NCBI RefSeq assembly: GCF_001638985.1 | Contig: NW_017265157.1 | Location: 835,727-899,726 of the forward strand | Reading direction: 5' to 3' | DNA: 64,000 bases | Source: Phycomyces blakesleeanus NRRL 1555(-) | Taxonomy: Eukaryota; Mucoromycota; Mucoromycetes; Mucorales; Phycomycetaceae | In this document: positions 32,001 through 41,459 of the stretch, piece by piece | How the letters are laid out: each line of letters opens with the position of its first letter | Position numbering within the stretch: position 1 is the stretch's first letter | The notes under the pieces: generated by a model | Seen by the model: only the letters and a program-made list of their open reading frames with translations | Database searches by the model: none | What the model was told of the DNA's origin: nothing | Program-made: the position numbers and the translations under genes

Positions 32001-33870
32001 AACAAAGATCTGGTCTGTCATTAGCTTTTTGCCCAGCCAACAGGGAATTTGTGATTTCTGGCCACTTTGAATTGCAAGTGAAAGTTATGAACAAATCAGG
32101 CTTGCCAAAACGACGCACAATACTCATTGAATCTTGATAAAGTTGAGCCATATACCAGAGGCTACCAATAAAAGAATATGGAAGAATAGCTTTCTTTCCA
32201 AGATTTGCAAGATTACAATCGTTATGGATAACAGCATCCTGAATTCCACTATAAAGATCTACATGGAGACAATTTTGATTGCTGGTGATGAAGTACAACC
32301 GATTGTGCTCAACTTTGGTGTACATATCAACAATATATTGTTGAAAGAGATGGCCAAAAAGATAGAGAAGGTGCTGTGTGTTGCGTCAATACATCAAACG
32401 GTTTGAGTACCATTGCATTACTGTAACATGCTCTTCTGACAATGAGCTGGCATCAATGGTCCAACCATCTTCACCATGTGGAAAGAGTAGCACATAGTGT
32501 AAAGCATCATAAGATTGGTGGTACTCATTGATGTTCTGTTGGAAGTTGGCTCTGGTGTGCAGCACAATGTCTCTTGAAGTACCCTCTTCATTATTCATAA
32601 TAAGAACTGCTATTTCACTTGCAGTTGGAGCATTGTACCATCTTTGATCCTGAGGCCCCTCAGCTACTAAATGCAAAGTGAGATCTATAGATTGTCTCTT
32701 TTCCCAAGAAATTTGATTCATTGTTCTGAAGAGATGTACGAATGGATTTGTTTCCATAAGAATGGACTGAATCTTTTCCAAAACACTTCTCTCCAATTGT
32801 GAGGAATGGTACTGTCTTTGATCTATCTGAGCAGCACTATCATAAATATAGATCTTAGCAAATTTTGTGTGAGTGATATCAGATTCTGTTACTGGCAAAA
32901 TAGATCCAATTCTATGACAAATTGTTCCGTGAATCCAGAAGTTGTATGCCCCATTGATATTGTTGCCAACAGAGGTATCAATTTTAGCTCCCAAAGAAGT
33001 AAAGCTCATTGTACTATTATAGCTTTGAATATTTTCAAGAAACTTCTTTCTATCACGTGTTCTATAGTTCAAAAGCTCAGCAATTCCTGTAGGTGTTGGC
33101 TCAATTTGGGGGAGAACATGCTTTCCTTTGTTACAACACATAGAGAACATAGAGCTTCTTAAAGAAGAACGACTGTTTTTTTCATGTGCCCACATCATTG
33201 CCCCACAAAATCGACACTCGATATCCATATCTCCCCTGTTATTAACTGCTGGTTCTGAAATAGCTGGAAGTTGGGTAATATTATTCAAGCCTCTGCCTCG
33301 ATTTCTAGATCCTCTTGCTCTGCTACTGTTATTGTTTGGACAAAATCTGCTTGTAATTTGGCAATGATCAGTTCCGTTACAGTGAGGACAATGGAGTAAA
33401 ATTGATCCTCTATTCACAGTTGAAATCTCCTCGACTTATTCTTCTCTTCCAGTCACTTCTTCATTGGATGAAGTCTCCTCAATCTCTTCTTCCATGACTG
33501 CTTCAAGAACTTCAGTAATAGTCTCATTTGCAAGTGGAAATTCAGTCAACTCAGAAACTGAAATAGAAGTCAATGTTTCTATGTCCAAATTTTGGTCTTG
33601 GACAGACTCACTTCTTATTCTCAAGGCAGCAGCTATTTTTTTATAAACATATTTATTATTAAAAAATATATATAATACTTGCAGTAATACGCATAAGTGT
33701 ATAAATAAATAGTTACTTCAGCTACTTTCTGCAGGATATTCATTTACATTAGTTTTCTTTTGAGGAATGTGGAGGGAAATGTTCTTTGGGTTCATGAGAC
33801 ATTGCTTATGAGTACTTCTGCTATGTCCAAGCATATGGCAAGCAGCACAACAACGTTGAGTAGATGACAT
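29034..33870 (-). pseudogene. Helitron RepHel protein (HUH Rep plus PIF1 helicase)
   Basis: Minus strand. The N-terminus (start about 33870) has a Cys/His knot, CCAACHMLGHSRSTHKQC. After a short intron and an acidic exon, 33417-32386 is the helitron N-domain with CPHCNGTDH and CRFCGAMMW fingers, ending near HYVLLFPHGEDGW. The Rep region has RRFGKPDLFITFTCN, the HUH motif in RGLSHVHIL and the two-tyrosine site in YICTKYNAHINVE. The helicase has Walker A (DGPGGTGKT), Walker B (VIWDEAS), FGGDFWQVLPV, and the C-terminal INKSQGQTLE and YVALSRV. In-frame stops occur near 33436, 31620, 30890, 30533 and 29850, most of them TAA or TAG. The order Rep-Hel is complete and the catalytic motifs are still readable, so decay is moderate. 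Confidence 0.88.
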
Positions 33871-34864
33871 TTTATTTTTTGGTTTTTTTTTCAAAGTTAG
33901 AGTTTGGTTTGATAGTTGTATAAGTTTTTTGGCAATAGTTTGTAAAATAAATTCAAGGGGTTAATATCTCAGTATATCATGTGACATAGTAATGTCAGGA
34001 GCGGATTGGAATTGGCACTCAGTTCCAATCCTACCCAATCAGGAACAACTACTCCAACCGCAGTAGTTGGGTAAGCAAGGCCAAGAAGAAGAAGACAAAC
34101 GTTGCTCAGCAAGATACCACAGCAAAAGGACTTAGCTAGAATCTAGGATACTGTGGCATCTTATAAATTAATATAAATATTACAAATATTATCACAAATA
34201 AACATTATTTTTATCTTCATATTTCATTCTATCATATTATCTTATTGTGTGACTTTTTGTACATTACAGTAAAAGTGCTAGATTTTAGATGTAAATAGAT
34301 GTTTTACAGGCAAATTTGTATATCACATGATGCTGCTAATTTTGATTGATTTTAGATATATAAATAGCATATATAAATACAAGCATAACTAATTCAAACA
34401 ATTTTTTTTCTTTCTTTTTAATGAAGTAGATAATACAGTATTTCACACAAACATTTATAGAGCATATAATAAACACATTTTTTTTTGCTTCAAATCTAAT
34501 TGCTGTTAAATATGAATTATAATTCATTTATTGCATATACTTCTTCTATTCTTTTTTGTTTTTTTGTTTTATTTGTTTATTTTAGTATTTTATGCTATAA
34601 TAAAAAATCTATAAATAAAAAATATTTTGTCTATTATGCAATATATATTTTTGACTAATTGGAGAGCTGAAATATTATACTAAAAAAGTCTAGATTATAA
34701 TAATACTTGTATTTTATTGGTTTAATAAATCCCAGAACTTTATTATTCTACATATCTGATTTGGTTAAATAGGCAAAACTGATTACTATATACTGAATCT
34801 CTATTGGCTCAGAAGAATGTTGCCAGGTTGGCAGTTTAATACCTGCCATTTCTTACAGTGAATA
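33871..34864. other. noncoding stretch with two adjacent hairpins
   Basis: AT-rich. Two perfect hairpins lie side by side: GGATTGGAA/TTCCAATCC (34003-34031) and CAACTACT/AGTAGTTG (34046-34069). A weaker pair follows (GATACCACAG near 34109, CTGTGGCATC near 34155). This may be the Helitron 5' region or another small element. No gene seen. Confidence 0.5.
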
Positions 34865-35275
34865 CACTCTTTCCAGAAATTATTGGTGCAAAAATAAAAA
34901 TCAATTTAGTGCAGTTTTTTAACATTTCTCTGCTTAATTCATGTTATATTTGGGTTTAATTTTAGAGAAGAGACAAAGAAATAAAGTGAGACTTTGTATA
35001 GTGGTTTTATTGAAAGAGAAAAAGAGAAAGTTGGTATTGGTTGAGATGGTCTTCTAAATATGACAGTTACACCCTTTTTATAAGACTTCTTTACTCTCAG
35101 GTCCGTATTTATCATTGACTTTTAAGATTAATGCTGTCTTTTTGATAGGACTTGTTTTATAAATATTTATATGACTGTCAAATACAACAATTCATCTTTT
35201 TTGGTGCATTTGGTGCATTCCATTTTTGCAGCAAATAATTTTTTATTTTTGCACCAATAATTTCCGGAAAGAGTG
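34865..35275. mobile_element. MITE, TA-flanked, Tc1/mariner-like
   Basis: 411 bp with terminal inverted repeats of about 37 bp. The left begins CACTCTTTCCAGAAATTATT and continues GGTGCAAAAATAAAA. The right end is its reverse complement with one change (CCGGAAAGAGTG). TA flanks both sides (34863-34864 and 35276-35277). There is no coding capacity. TA target preference suggests Tc1/mariner, but the ends do not match the Tc1 at 62.97 kb. Confidence 0.8.
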
Positions 35276-35330
35276 TATTACAAATTATTATAAACTGATT
35301 ATAAATTTCTAAAATTATAAACTGATGAAC

Positions 35331-35335
35331 AATCA
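35331..35335. repeat. solo LTR 2 target duplication (AATCA), left
   Basis: AATCA directly before the LTR and again at 35868-35872. Confidence 0.8.
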
Positions 35336-35867
35336 TGTTGTAAATGAGTATTGACTACTGCTGTAATTGAGAATAAGTCTGAAGGAAATAATATAAGGCC
35401 TCAGCTATTCCAGTCAAAGGTTTCTACTGATTACTTTATTATTTAACACACAGGTTTAGCATGCATGATAGTGATTATATTTCATATGATGATATCACCA
35501 TAATATGGGATACATCAGTGGATTATTATAAGCATAATTATAACTCATAAACACATTTACTTTCGATGTTAATACTTAATTGGGACTACACACATTTATA
35601 TAATTAATCATACATTAATTATCCCAAGATCACGTTGCTCTGATTAAGGCTCAGATAGGATCGATTACCTGACCCCAGTCATATAATTTTCTCGATCCAA
35701 AATAATATAAATAGCAGTAGTAGTTCAGTATAGGAACCTGGTCAAACTTTGATACAAAATCTTTCTCAATAAACAAACCCTACACAAGTTCTCACGAATC
35801 TTCGTTCTTAATTTCAAATCTTCAATTCTTCCTCTTAAAAACTTCTTCAACTTCAATCACCACAACA
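35336..35867 (+). repeat. solo LTR 2
   Basis: 532 bp beginning TGTTGT and ending ACAACA, flanked by the 5-bp duplication AATCA. It is an LTR left by recombination between the two LTRs of an element. Opposite orientation to the copy at 27913-28441, so the pair forms long inverted repeats around the Helitron. Confidence 0.88.
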
Positions 35868-35872
35868 AATCA

Positions 35873-36394
35873 TTCTAATTCCTGCTTCTTTTGTAATAAC
35901 AAGTCATTAGAACTTGTATCACAAAAATTAAGCCCAACAAGAAATGCCAGATTGAGACTTGACAAAATAATTGTCAGACATTATTTTGATGAATCCGAGA
36001 AATCGGGATAATTGACCGCAGCAGTTCTGTATGTCAAAGATACCTCATAGATAACGAACCGCAGTAATGTCTTGTAAAGATCAACCACAGTAACATCTTC
36101 TGAGCATCAACCGCAGTAAAAGGACTTCTCTTGTAATTAAATAGAGTATAATAGTTTACTGCGGATAATGCGCAGTATTAGTTTAGAAAACTATATAAGA
36201 CAATTCAATTCCTATCAATAAAAAGCATCTTTGATCCTCTCTTTGATTTTACGTATACTCCTTGATCCCCAGTGGGTTTGACCTTTTGACTTTGTTATAG
36301 TAAAAGGAAGACCAACCCAGATCGGGAACGACAAATGTCCAACAAGGCAAAAATATAACTGAAATACAGAAGATTTACATAATTCGTTTGTAAG
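35873..36394. other. noncoding stretch with short CCGCAGTAA repeats
   Basis: Copies or variants of AACCGCAGTAA occur near 36015, 36057, 36083 and 36109, and an inverted one (TTACTGCGG) near 36158. A similar motif is at about 34055. It may be the remains of another LTR. No gene seen. On the minus strand a run of five T at 36349-36353 is the nearest possible Pol III stop for the tRNA. Confidence 0.45.
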
Positions 36395-36467
36395 TGGAGA
36401 AGCTGGGCGTCGATCCCAGTGCCTCTCGCATGCTAAGCGAGCGCTCTACCATTTGAGCTACATCCCC
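36395..36467 (-). tRNA. tRNA-Ala (anticodon AGC)
   Basis: 73 nt on the minus strand starting GGGGATGTAGCTC. The anticodon arm is CTCGC-TTAGCAT-GCGAG with anticodon AGC. The T arm is CTGGG-ATCGACG-CCCAG. The acceptor stem pairs GGGGATG with CTTCTCC and has one T-T mismatch at 6:67. The G3:U70 wobble pair, the alanine identity element, is present, and the discriminator base is A. There is no intron. Its first base directly abuts the 5' end of a LINE on the plus strand. The first 13 nt are the LINE target sequence, repeated at all junctions of the array. It looks functional. Confidence 0.96.
36455..36467. repeat. LINE target site, copy 1 (in the tRNA gene)
   Basis: GAGCTACATCCCC, nucleotides 13 to 1 of the tRNA-Ala gene. 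Identical copies lie at 41211-41223, 46023-46035 and 50837-50849. Confidence 0.95.
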
Positions 36468-36674
36468 ATCTCTCTTTCACGTAAGCTACTGTTACACAAG
36501 ACATAACAAAAAAATTGGTTGCATCCATACGAAAGCTTCATCAATCCGTCCTACATCTTGTTCAAAACGTTACATCCATTGTCAAAAACATTGCATCCAT
36601 TACCACTGTTGCCTTATCTATCAGCAGAAAAAATTTCAGCCGATTCCGACAACTCTTCATTTTTGCGATCTCAA

Positions 36675-37586
36675 ATGTCAACATTGCTGCCATCCTCTGT
36701 CATGCAGGGAATGTCACCCGATCTCGCCTCATTTCTGGGGAACATGCAGGCCCAATTCATGTCACTACAACAACGTACCAATGAACTTGAATCTCTTGCC
36801 GCAACTAATGCTAAATTAACTGCTCAATTAGTTAATGCAGAAAAGCTAATTGCTGATCTCAGATCTCAATTAGCATCTCAGGGCAATTGCCAAATTACAA
36901 CAAATGCATCAACATCATCTGCACCAACCACACCCAAGGAGCCTGGCACTGAGGCTTCTACATGGGCTACAACTGCTGCTGCTGCTCACAACTCTGTTGT
37001 TGTTCCTACTGCTCTTTCTGTTTGCAAGACTCCAAGACCTCCTTCTGTTCGCCAGGTTGCTGCTTCTGCTAGAATGTTTGCCATTCCCACTGGTCCCAAA
37101 GGATATCAATATGTGTATATCCCACGTTCACGTCGTCTCACACATAGAGAAGTGCGCAACTCTTTGAAAACACTTGGTGTTGATACTGGCCGCATCTTGG
37201 ATATCAATTTTCCTGCCAAGGATGTAGTTGGCATCCTAGTTCACAACCAGTATGCTGAGAAATTCCAGACCACTCTGACCACAGTTGCCATTGAGATCTT
37301 AGATGCGTTTGACCCTTTGGATCCCAAAAACATTGCAGATCCCAAATATAAGTCTCTTTCTGATTCAGAGCTAGAAGAAGTTGCTGCTGAACTTCATTCT
37401 GATCGTTGTATGAAGGCTCTCAAGTACCTTCGTCCTCATGTTGCTGTTCCTGTTGGTCATTTCTTTTGTGATCAAGGCTGGATCTCTAAGGAAGATATTC
37501 CTGTCCATTCTGTTTCTGGTCCTGGTGCTGGTATTCATGATTTCCAATCACCATCTCGTCGTACCTCTGTTGCAATGTCTGAATGA
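36675..37586 (+). CDS. LINE A ORF1 (RNA-binding/chaperone-type protein)
   Basis: About 303 aa from the first in-frame ATG (MSTLLPSSVMQGMSP). The open frame extends further upstream without ATG. It has a short leucine-heptad coiled coil (FMSLQQRTNELESLAATNAK), a low-complexity linker, then a conserved domain (QYVYIPRSRRLTHREVRNSL, LDINFPAKDVVGILVHNQYA, LRPHVAVPVGHFFC). No CCHC knuckles are seen. Coiled coil plus a nucleic-acid-binding domain is the usual LINE ORF1 plan, with the protein trimerising on the element RNA. The stop overlaps the ORF2 start as ATGA. Confidence 0.8.
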   Translation: MSTLLPSSVMQGMSPDLASFLGNMQAQFMSLQQRTNELESLAATNAKLTAQLVNAEKLIADLRSQLASQGNCQITTNASTSSAPTTPKEPGTEASTWATTAAAAHNSVVVPTALSVCKTPRPPSVRQVAASARMFAIPTGPKGYQYVYIPRSRRLTHREVRNSLKTLGVDTGRILDINFPAKDVVGILVHNQYAEKFQTTLTTVAIEILDAFDPLDPKNIADPKYKSLSDSELEEVAAELHSDRCMKALKYLRPHVAVPVGHFFCDQGWISKEDIPVHSVSGPGAGIHDFQSPSRRTSVAMSE

Positions 37587-40500
37587 GTGAAATCTCATTA
37601 GGACTTTGGAATGCTAATGGTCTGCAGCCTCGTGCAATTTATGATGTTCTTCAACACTGTCACTCTCTACATATGCTTTTTATCACTGAAACATGGCTTC
37701 TTCCCCCATCTCGTCTCCCCACTTCTTGGTCCCAGATTCATCTTTATGGTTCACCTGTAGCTGGCAACTACAGAGGTTCTATGGGTGTTTCTGTTCTTAT
37801 TTCTCCATCTTGTCCTTATCCTGTCACTCAGATTCCTATGTCATCTAATTATGCTTTAGCCATCAAGATTGGTTCCCTCAGAATTGTATGCCTGTACTTA
37901 CCGCCCTCTATGTCCACCCATGATGCTCTTGCAGTTCTCTCATCCATTCCTTTGACCAATGACACTATTATCTGCGGCGATTTTAATTCACGTTTGGGTT
38001 CACTTACTGGTGACTATGCTACTAACACTCGAGGTCTTGCTCTTTGTCAATGGTTAGAAGAACGTGCTCTTACTGTTGTCAATGGCCAGCTCTCACCATG
38101 CATACCTACATTCATTTCATTCCGCCAAAATGTGGAGATAAGCAGTATCATTGATCTGTTTATCACTAATATGTCCCTCACCAATGCCACTCTCAACATT
38201 CATACCGACCTCTCACTCAACTCTGACCACCGTCTGCTTTCACTTTCATTTACATATGCCATCAATCCAACATCACATGCACCATCACCATCTCGCAAAA
38301 CATGGAACCTCTCACGTCTTCAAGAACCTGATGTTCTCAAACTATATGCCCACACATTTGTCACTAATTCCACCAACCTCAAATCCACTTTGCAATCGAC
38401 CTTCGAACACCCTCCTTCCTCACGTCCACCAATTGATGCACTAACTGATGAATTCAACTCACTCATTTATAATTCTTTAAGTAGCTCAATTGGCAACCGT
38501 CCTCCCCGTCCTTCCCACTGGAAAAAATTCTGGAATCCAGTACTTCAAGCAGCTGCAGAGCACCGCAATTTCTGCTACAAGAAATGGCGCCGTGCATGTG
38601 GTATAGACAGAATTCATTGGTGGGATAAGCATCTCAAAGCGCAGGCAGAATTCCGACATCAAGTGCAATCATCTAAGCGCCAATCATGGCATGCTTTCTG
38701 CAAATCAATGGAACAAGACTTTTCCAAAGCAACATCAAAGATCAAACTACTCAAACGCCGACGGCAGTCTCAGCACATGTTTCAACATAGTGATGGACCA
38801 GCAACAGCAGCAACAATTATGTGTGAGCATCTTGCATCTGTATACAGTGGCAGTATCCTCCCAGATCAGCGTCCTCCTCCTCCTCTTCACAGTACTAGTC
38901 TGCCTTTTGCCTCTGCCAACTCGCCATTTGTTTCTTCAGTGGTAGAGGGATGCATGCAATTTATGCCTAACCGCAAGGCACCAGGCCCAGATCACATCAG
39001 AGCAGAAATGTTGAAAGTAATTCGACCACAAATTGCTCCACTACTCTCACTCTTGTTCACCATCTGTTGGCAATGGTCATATGTACCTGTTATTTGGCGT
39101 CAGGCTCAAGTTTTTCCCATTTACAAAAAGGGAGATCCATCAATTGCTGCTAACTATCGACCTATTTCACTAACTTCTGTTGTGCGGAAACTGATGGAAA
39201 TGTGTATTTCTCCAGTGCTTCACAAGTTTTCCCCTCCTCTGGATGTTGCTCAGGGTGGTTTCCGTCCTAGACGTGGTGCCATGGACCAAGCTCTCTGTCT
39301 GCATGACCTCATGAAAGCACACTTCCACCGCCATCACCATTATCCTGTTGTTGCATTCTTAGACATAAAGGCAGCTTATGATACAGTAGACCGACGAGTC
39401 ATTTGGGATGCTCTTGCTAGACGTCACACACCACCAGCTTTACTTGGACTTCTTGTCAATATGTTTGATAATGTCTCTATATCTGTTCTTCTTGGCAACT
39501 TCTCTTCTCATTCTTTTTCTCCCACCACAGGCGTCCTTCAAGGTTCCGTTCTCAGTCCACATTTGTATTCAATCTATATCAACTCCCTGCCACCAATACT
39601 CCGCACAGTTGCATCACCACTCACCTCAACACATATCCCATCAACCTCTCCTTCCTCATTGGATGCTTACAATTCTCTTCTTGCCCCATCAGATGTGAAT
39701 GACTCTCAACACATTCACTTGCCTACTGCCATTAACAGTCTTCTTTTTGCTGATGATGTTGCTATCTTTGGCTCTGTCACTGATGTTCAGAGTATGCTTG
39801 ACCTTGCTGCCCAACACTCCTTCCAGCTTGGCTACCGTTGGAGTCCTTCAAAATGTGCTGTACTCTATCCTCCTTCACGATCTTTACCACGTTCTACTAT
39901 CTCTCTGTATGGCGAGTTGCTTCCTGCAGTAAATGAGTTTATATACTTGGGTATACCTTTCTGTAACAAAGGCATCTTTGGACCGTCTGTTGTCACTCAT
40001 CGTCGTTCTGGAGCATTGGCTGCTATGGCAACTCTTACTGCTGTTGGTGCATGTAGATCTGGTTTCAGTTTGCTCTTAAGTTCACGTCTGTTCAAAACCT
40101 TTATACGACCAAAATTCGAGTATGGTCTTACAATCACATGTCTTTTGCAAAAAGATGTTTTACTTCTAGAGAAAATTCAAGATAAATGCTTGCGAATGAT
40201 TGTTGGTGGCCATGCAACTTCATCTACTGCAGTCTTGAAACATATCTGCAACCTGCCCAGTATGGCTTTTCGCGTTGACATTCTCAAAACAAAATTTTGT
40301 CTTCGGGCACACACTCTTCCTTCTGGTTGTCTTCTCTCTCTGCTCCATTCTCATCATCTCCAAGCATCAACACTATCCACTCTTCACACAAACCCTCTTT
40401 TTGCCAGCATTCCCCCTGATCTTAATTGCTCCAGCCGCATAAAACTATCCAAGCACTTTGAGTCTTTTAGACAAGAAAAGTTTGCTCACTTTCGTCTCAC

Positions 40501-40903
40501 CAACACTAAGATTCTCATCCAAGCTTGCCGCCCTCTTCTTGAAGTTGATCCTGTATTGTTTCTTCCTGCTACACGCATAGAACGTGGCCGTCTAGTACGT
40601 TGGAGAATGGGCTGGTTGCCTGGTAAGCCAAAGGAGTGTGCATGTGGCTTTGATCATACTTCAAGACGCCATCTCCAATTCTGCATCACAATCCCATCTC
40701 AGCTGTTCTCTCAACTTCCAGCACCACCCACAGATGAAGACAACATCATTGACTTTGCTATATCAGCACTACCAATCTCGTCTACACATCCAAGCCCTCT
40801 ATATTGGAAAGCTCTTCTTACAATACTATGGCATATTGACATGCTATGCAATCCTAATGGCAACTACACACATGAAACCGATCATGGTTCTCTCTGGCAC
40901 TAG
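37583..40903 (+). CDS. LINE A ORF2 (endonuclease and reverse transcriptase)
   Basis: 1106 aa, intact. The N-terminal APE-type endonuclease has WNANGLQPRA, FITETWL, ICGDFNSRLG and SDHRLLSLSF. Reverse transcriptase follows from about residue 450: RKAPGPDHIRAEML, YRPISLTSVVRKLMEMC, QGGFRPRRGAMDQALCL, VAFLDIKAAYDTVDRRV, GVLQGSVLSPHLYSIYINSL and the catalytic LLFADDVAIFG. The C-terminus has RWRMGWLPGKPKECACGFDH plus His/Cys, a zinc-binding end common in LINEs. No RNase H. It should nick the tRNA-gene target and prime reverse transcription there. Start codon ATG overlaps the ORF1 stop by four bases. Confidence 0.93.
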   Translation: MSEISLGLWNANGLQPRAIYDVLQHCHSLHMLFITETWLLPPSRLPTSWSQIHLYGSPVAGNYRGSMGVSVLISPSCPYPVTQIPMSSNYALAIKIGSLRIVCLYLPPSMSTHDALAVLSSIPLTNDTIICGDFNSRLGSLTGDYATNTRGLALCQWLEERALTVVNGQLSPCIPTFISFRQNVEISSIIDLFITNMSLTNATLNIHTDLSLNSDHRLLSLSFTYAINPTSHAPSPSRKTWNLSRLQEPDVLKLYAHTFVTNSTNLKSTLQSTFEHPPSSRPPIDALTDEFNSLIYNSLSSSIGNRPPRPSHWKKFWNPVLQAAAEHRNFCYKKWRRACGIDRIHWWDKHLKAQAEFRHQVQSSKRQSWHAFCKSMEQDFSKATSKIKLLKRRRQSQHMFQHSDGPATAATIMCEHLASVYSGSILPDQRPPPPLHSTSLPFASANSPFVSSVVEGCMQFMPNRKAPGPDHIRAEMLKVIRPQIAPLLSLLFTICWQWSYVPVIWRQAQVFPIYKKGDPSIAANYRPISLTSVVRKLMEMCISPVLHKFSPPLDVAQGGFRPRRGAMDQALCLHDLMKAHFHRHHHYPVVAFLDIKAAYDTVDRRVIWDALARRHTPPALLGLLVNMFDNVSISVLLGNFSSHSFSPTTGVLQGSVLSPHLYSIYINSLPPILRTVASPLTSTHIPSTSPSSLDAYNSLLAPSDVNDSQHIHLPTAINSLLFADDVAIFGSVTDVQSMLDLAAQHSFQLGYRWSPSKCAVLYPPSRSLPRSTISLYGELLPAVNEFIYLGIPFCNKGIFGPSVVTHRRSGALAAMATLTAVGACRSGFSLLLSSRLFKTFIRPKFEYGLTITCLLQKDVLLLEKIQDKCLRMIVGGHATSSTAVLKHICNLPSMAFRVDILKTKFCLRAHTLPSGCLLSLLHSHHLQASTLSTLHTNPLFASIPPDLNCSSRIKLSKHFESFRQEKFAHFRLTNTKILIQACRPLLEVDPVLFLPATRIERGRLVRWRMGWLPGKPKECACGFDHTSRRHLQFCITIPSQLFSQLPAPPTDEDNIIDFAISALPISSTHPSPLYWKALLTILWHIDMLCNPNGNYTHETDHGSLWH

Positions 40904-40981
40904 CTCTAATAATTTAATATCTGTTTTCTTTTACTTCTTTTCTTCTTATTTTTGTCTTCTCATTCATGAAAGGTTTCTAGA

Positions 40982-41046
40982 TCTGCAATTCTGTCTCCTC
41001 CCTTTCACTGTTACAACTTTTTACACAGCTGCAAAGTGGAGAGCAG
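40982..41046 (+). promoter_or_regulatory. conserved 3' UTR block, LINE A
   Basis: A stretch starting TCTGCAATTCTGTCTCCTCC and ending GCAAAGTGGAGAGCAG is nearly identical in all three units (45792-45856 and 50606-50670), although the UTR around it has diverged. Part can pair: CTGTCTCC with GGAGAGCAG. Probably an RNA structure, perhaps recognised by the ORF2 protein. Confidence 0.6.
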
Positions 41047-41160
41047 GTTCAGTCTTTTAGCTTAGTATTGTTTATTTCTCTTCTTCTATTCATTTTTTTG
41101 TCTTTTGTGATCCTTTTAGACTTTTTTTTTTCTTTTTCTTTTGTACTTGGGAGGCTATAT

Positions 41161-41172
41161 GATCTATAGATC
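41161..41172. repeat. 12-bp perfect palindrome in LINE A 3' UTR
   Basis: GATCTATAGATC, present also in unit B at 45971-45982. In unit C (50785-50796) the last C became T, destroying the symmetry. Confidence 0.75.
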
Positions 41173-41210
41173 GCCAGCGATATCTCCTTAATAAAAATAA
41201 TCTTTAATCT

Positions 41211-41223
41211 GAGCTACATCCCC
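41211..41223. repeat. LINE target site, copy 2
   Basis: GAGCTACATCCCC between units A and B; identical to the tRNA-Ala 5' end. Confidence 0.95.
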
Positions 41224-41459
41224 ACTGCTCTTTCGCTTAAGCATTTTATTTGTCTGGTTCCAAAATTTTATTTTTGACGAATCCACATATAAAGTGTATC
41301 CATCCATCAACATCTTTACGCAAAACGATCCATCCATCACGAAAAACGTACCTCCCATTGCCAAAAGTAGTGCAGTCCTTGTCCTTGGTATCCCAGCTGT
41401 CAGCAAAAAAAATTTCAGCTCAATCAGACAACATCACGCCATCTGCATTCTCAATCCTA

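Larger units (their letters stand above)
28775..33990 (-). mobile_element. Helitron, decayed autonomous copy
   Basis: A minus-strand RepHel gene (HUH replicase plus PIF1-type helicase) fills 29034-33870. A plausible 3' terminus is at 28775-28792: read on the minus strand, GGGAGCACCGCTCCC forms a 6-bp hairpin and is followed at once by TTAGT, close to the Helitron 3' pattern of hairpin then CTRR. The 5' end (TC) was not fixed and lies right of 33870, so the right border given is approximate. Several in-frame stops make it nonautonomous. Confidence 0.75.
36468..41210 (+). mobile_element. LINE A, first unit of the tRNA-linked tandem array
   Basis: 4743-bp non-LTR retrotransposon with both ORFs intact, flanked on each side by GAGCTACATCCCC. 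The 5' end reads ATCTCTCTTTCACGTAAGC, clearly related to the ends of units B and C. The 3' end is TTAATAAAAATAATCTTTAATCT. It is about 70% identical to B and C at the protein level by eye, so it belongs to an older or separate lineage with the same target. Confidence 0.93.

Noticed and set aside
27913..35867. The two similar LTRs as the ends of one LTR element enclosing the Helitron
   Set aside because: They are in opposite orientation and one has its own target duplication, so they are separate solo LTRs.
36015..36165. CCGCAGTAA repeats as a CRISPR array
   Set aside because: Units are too short and irregular, no cas genes are present, and the genome is eukaryotic.
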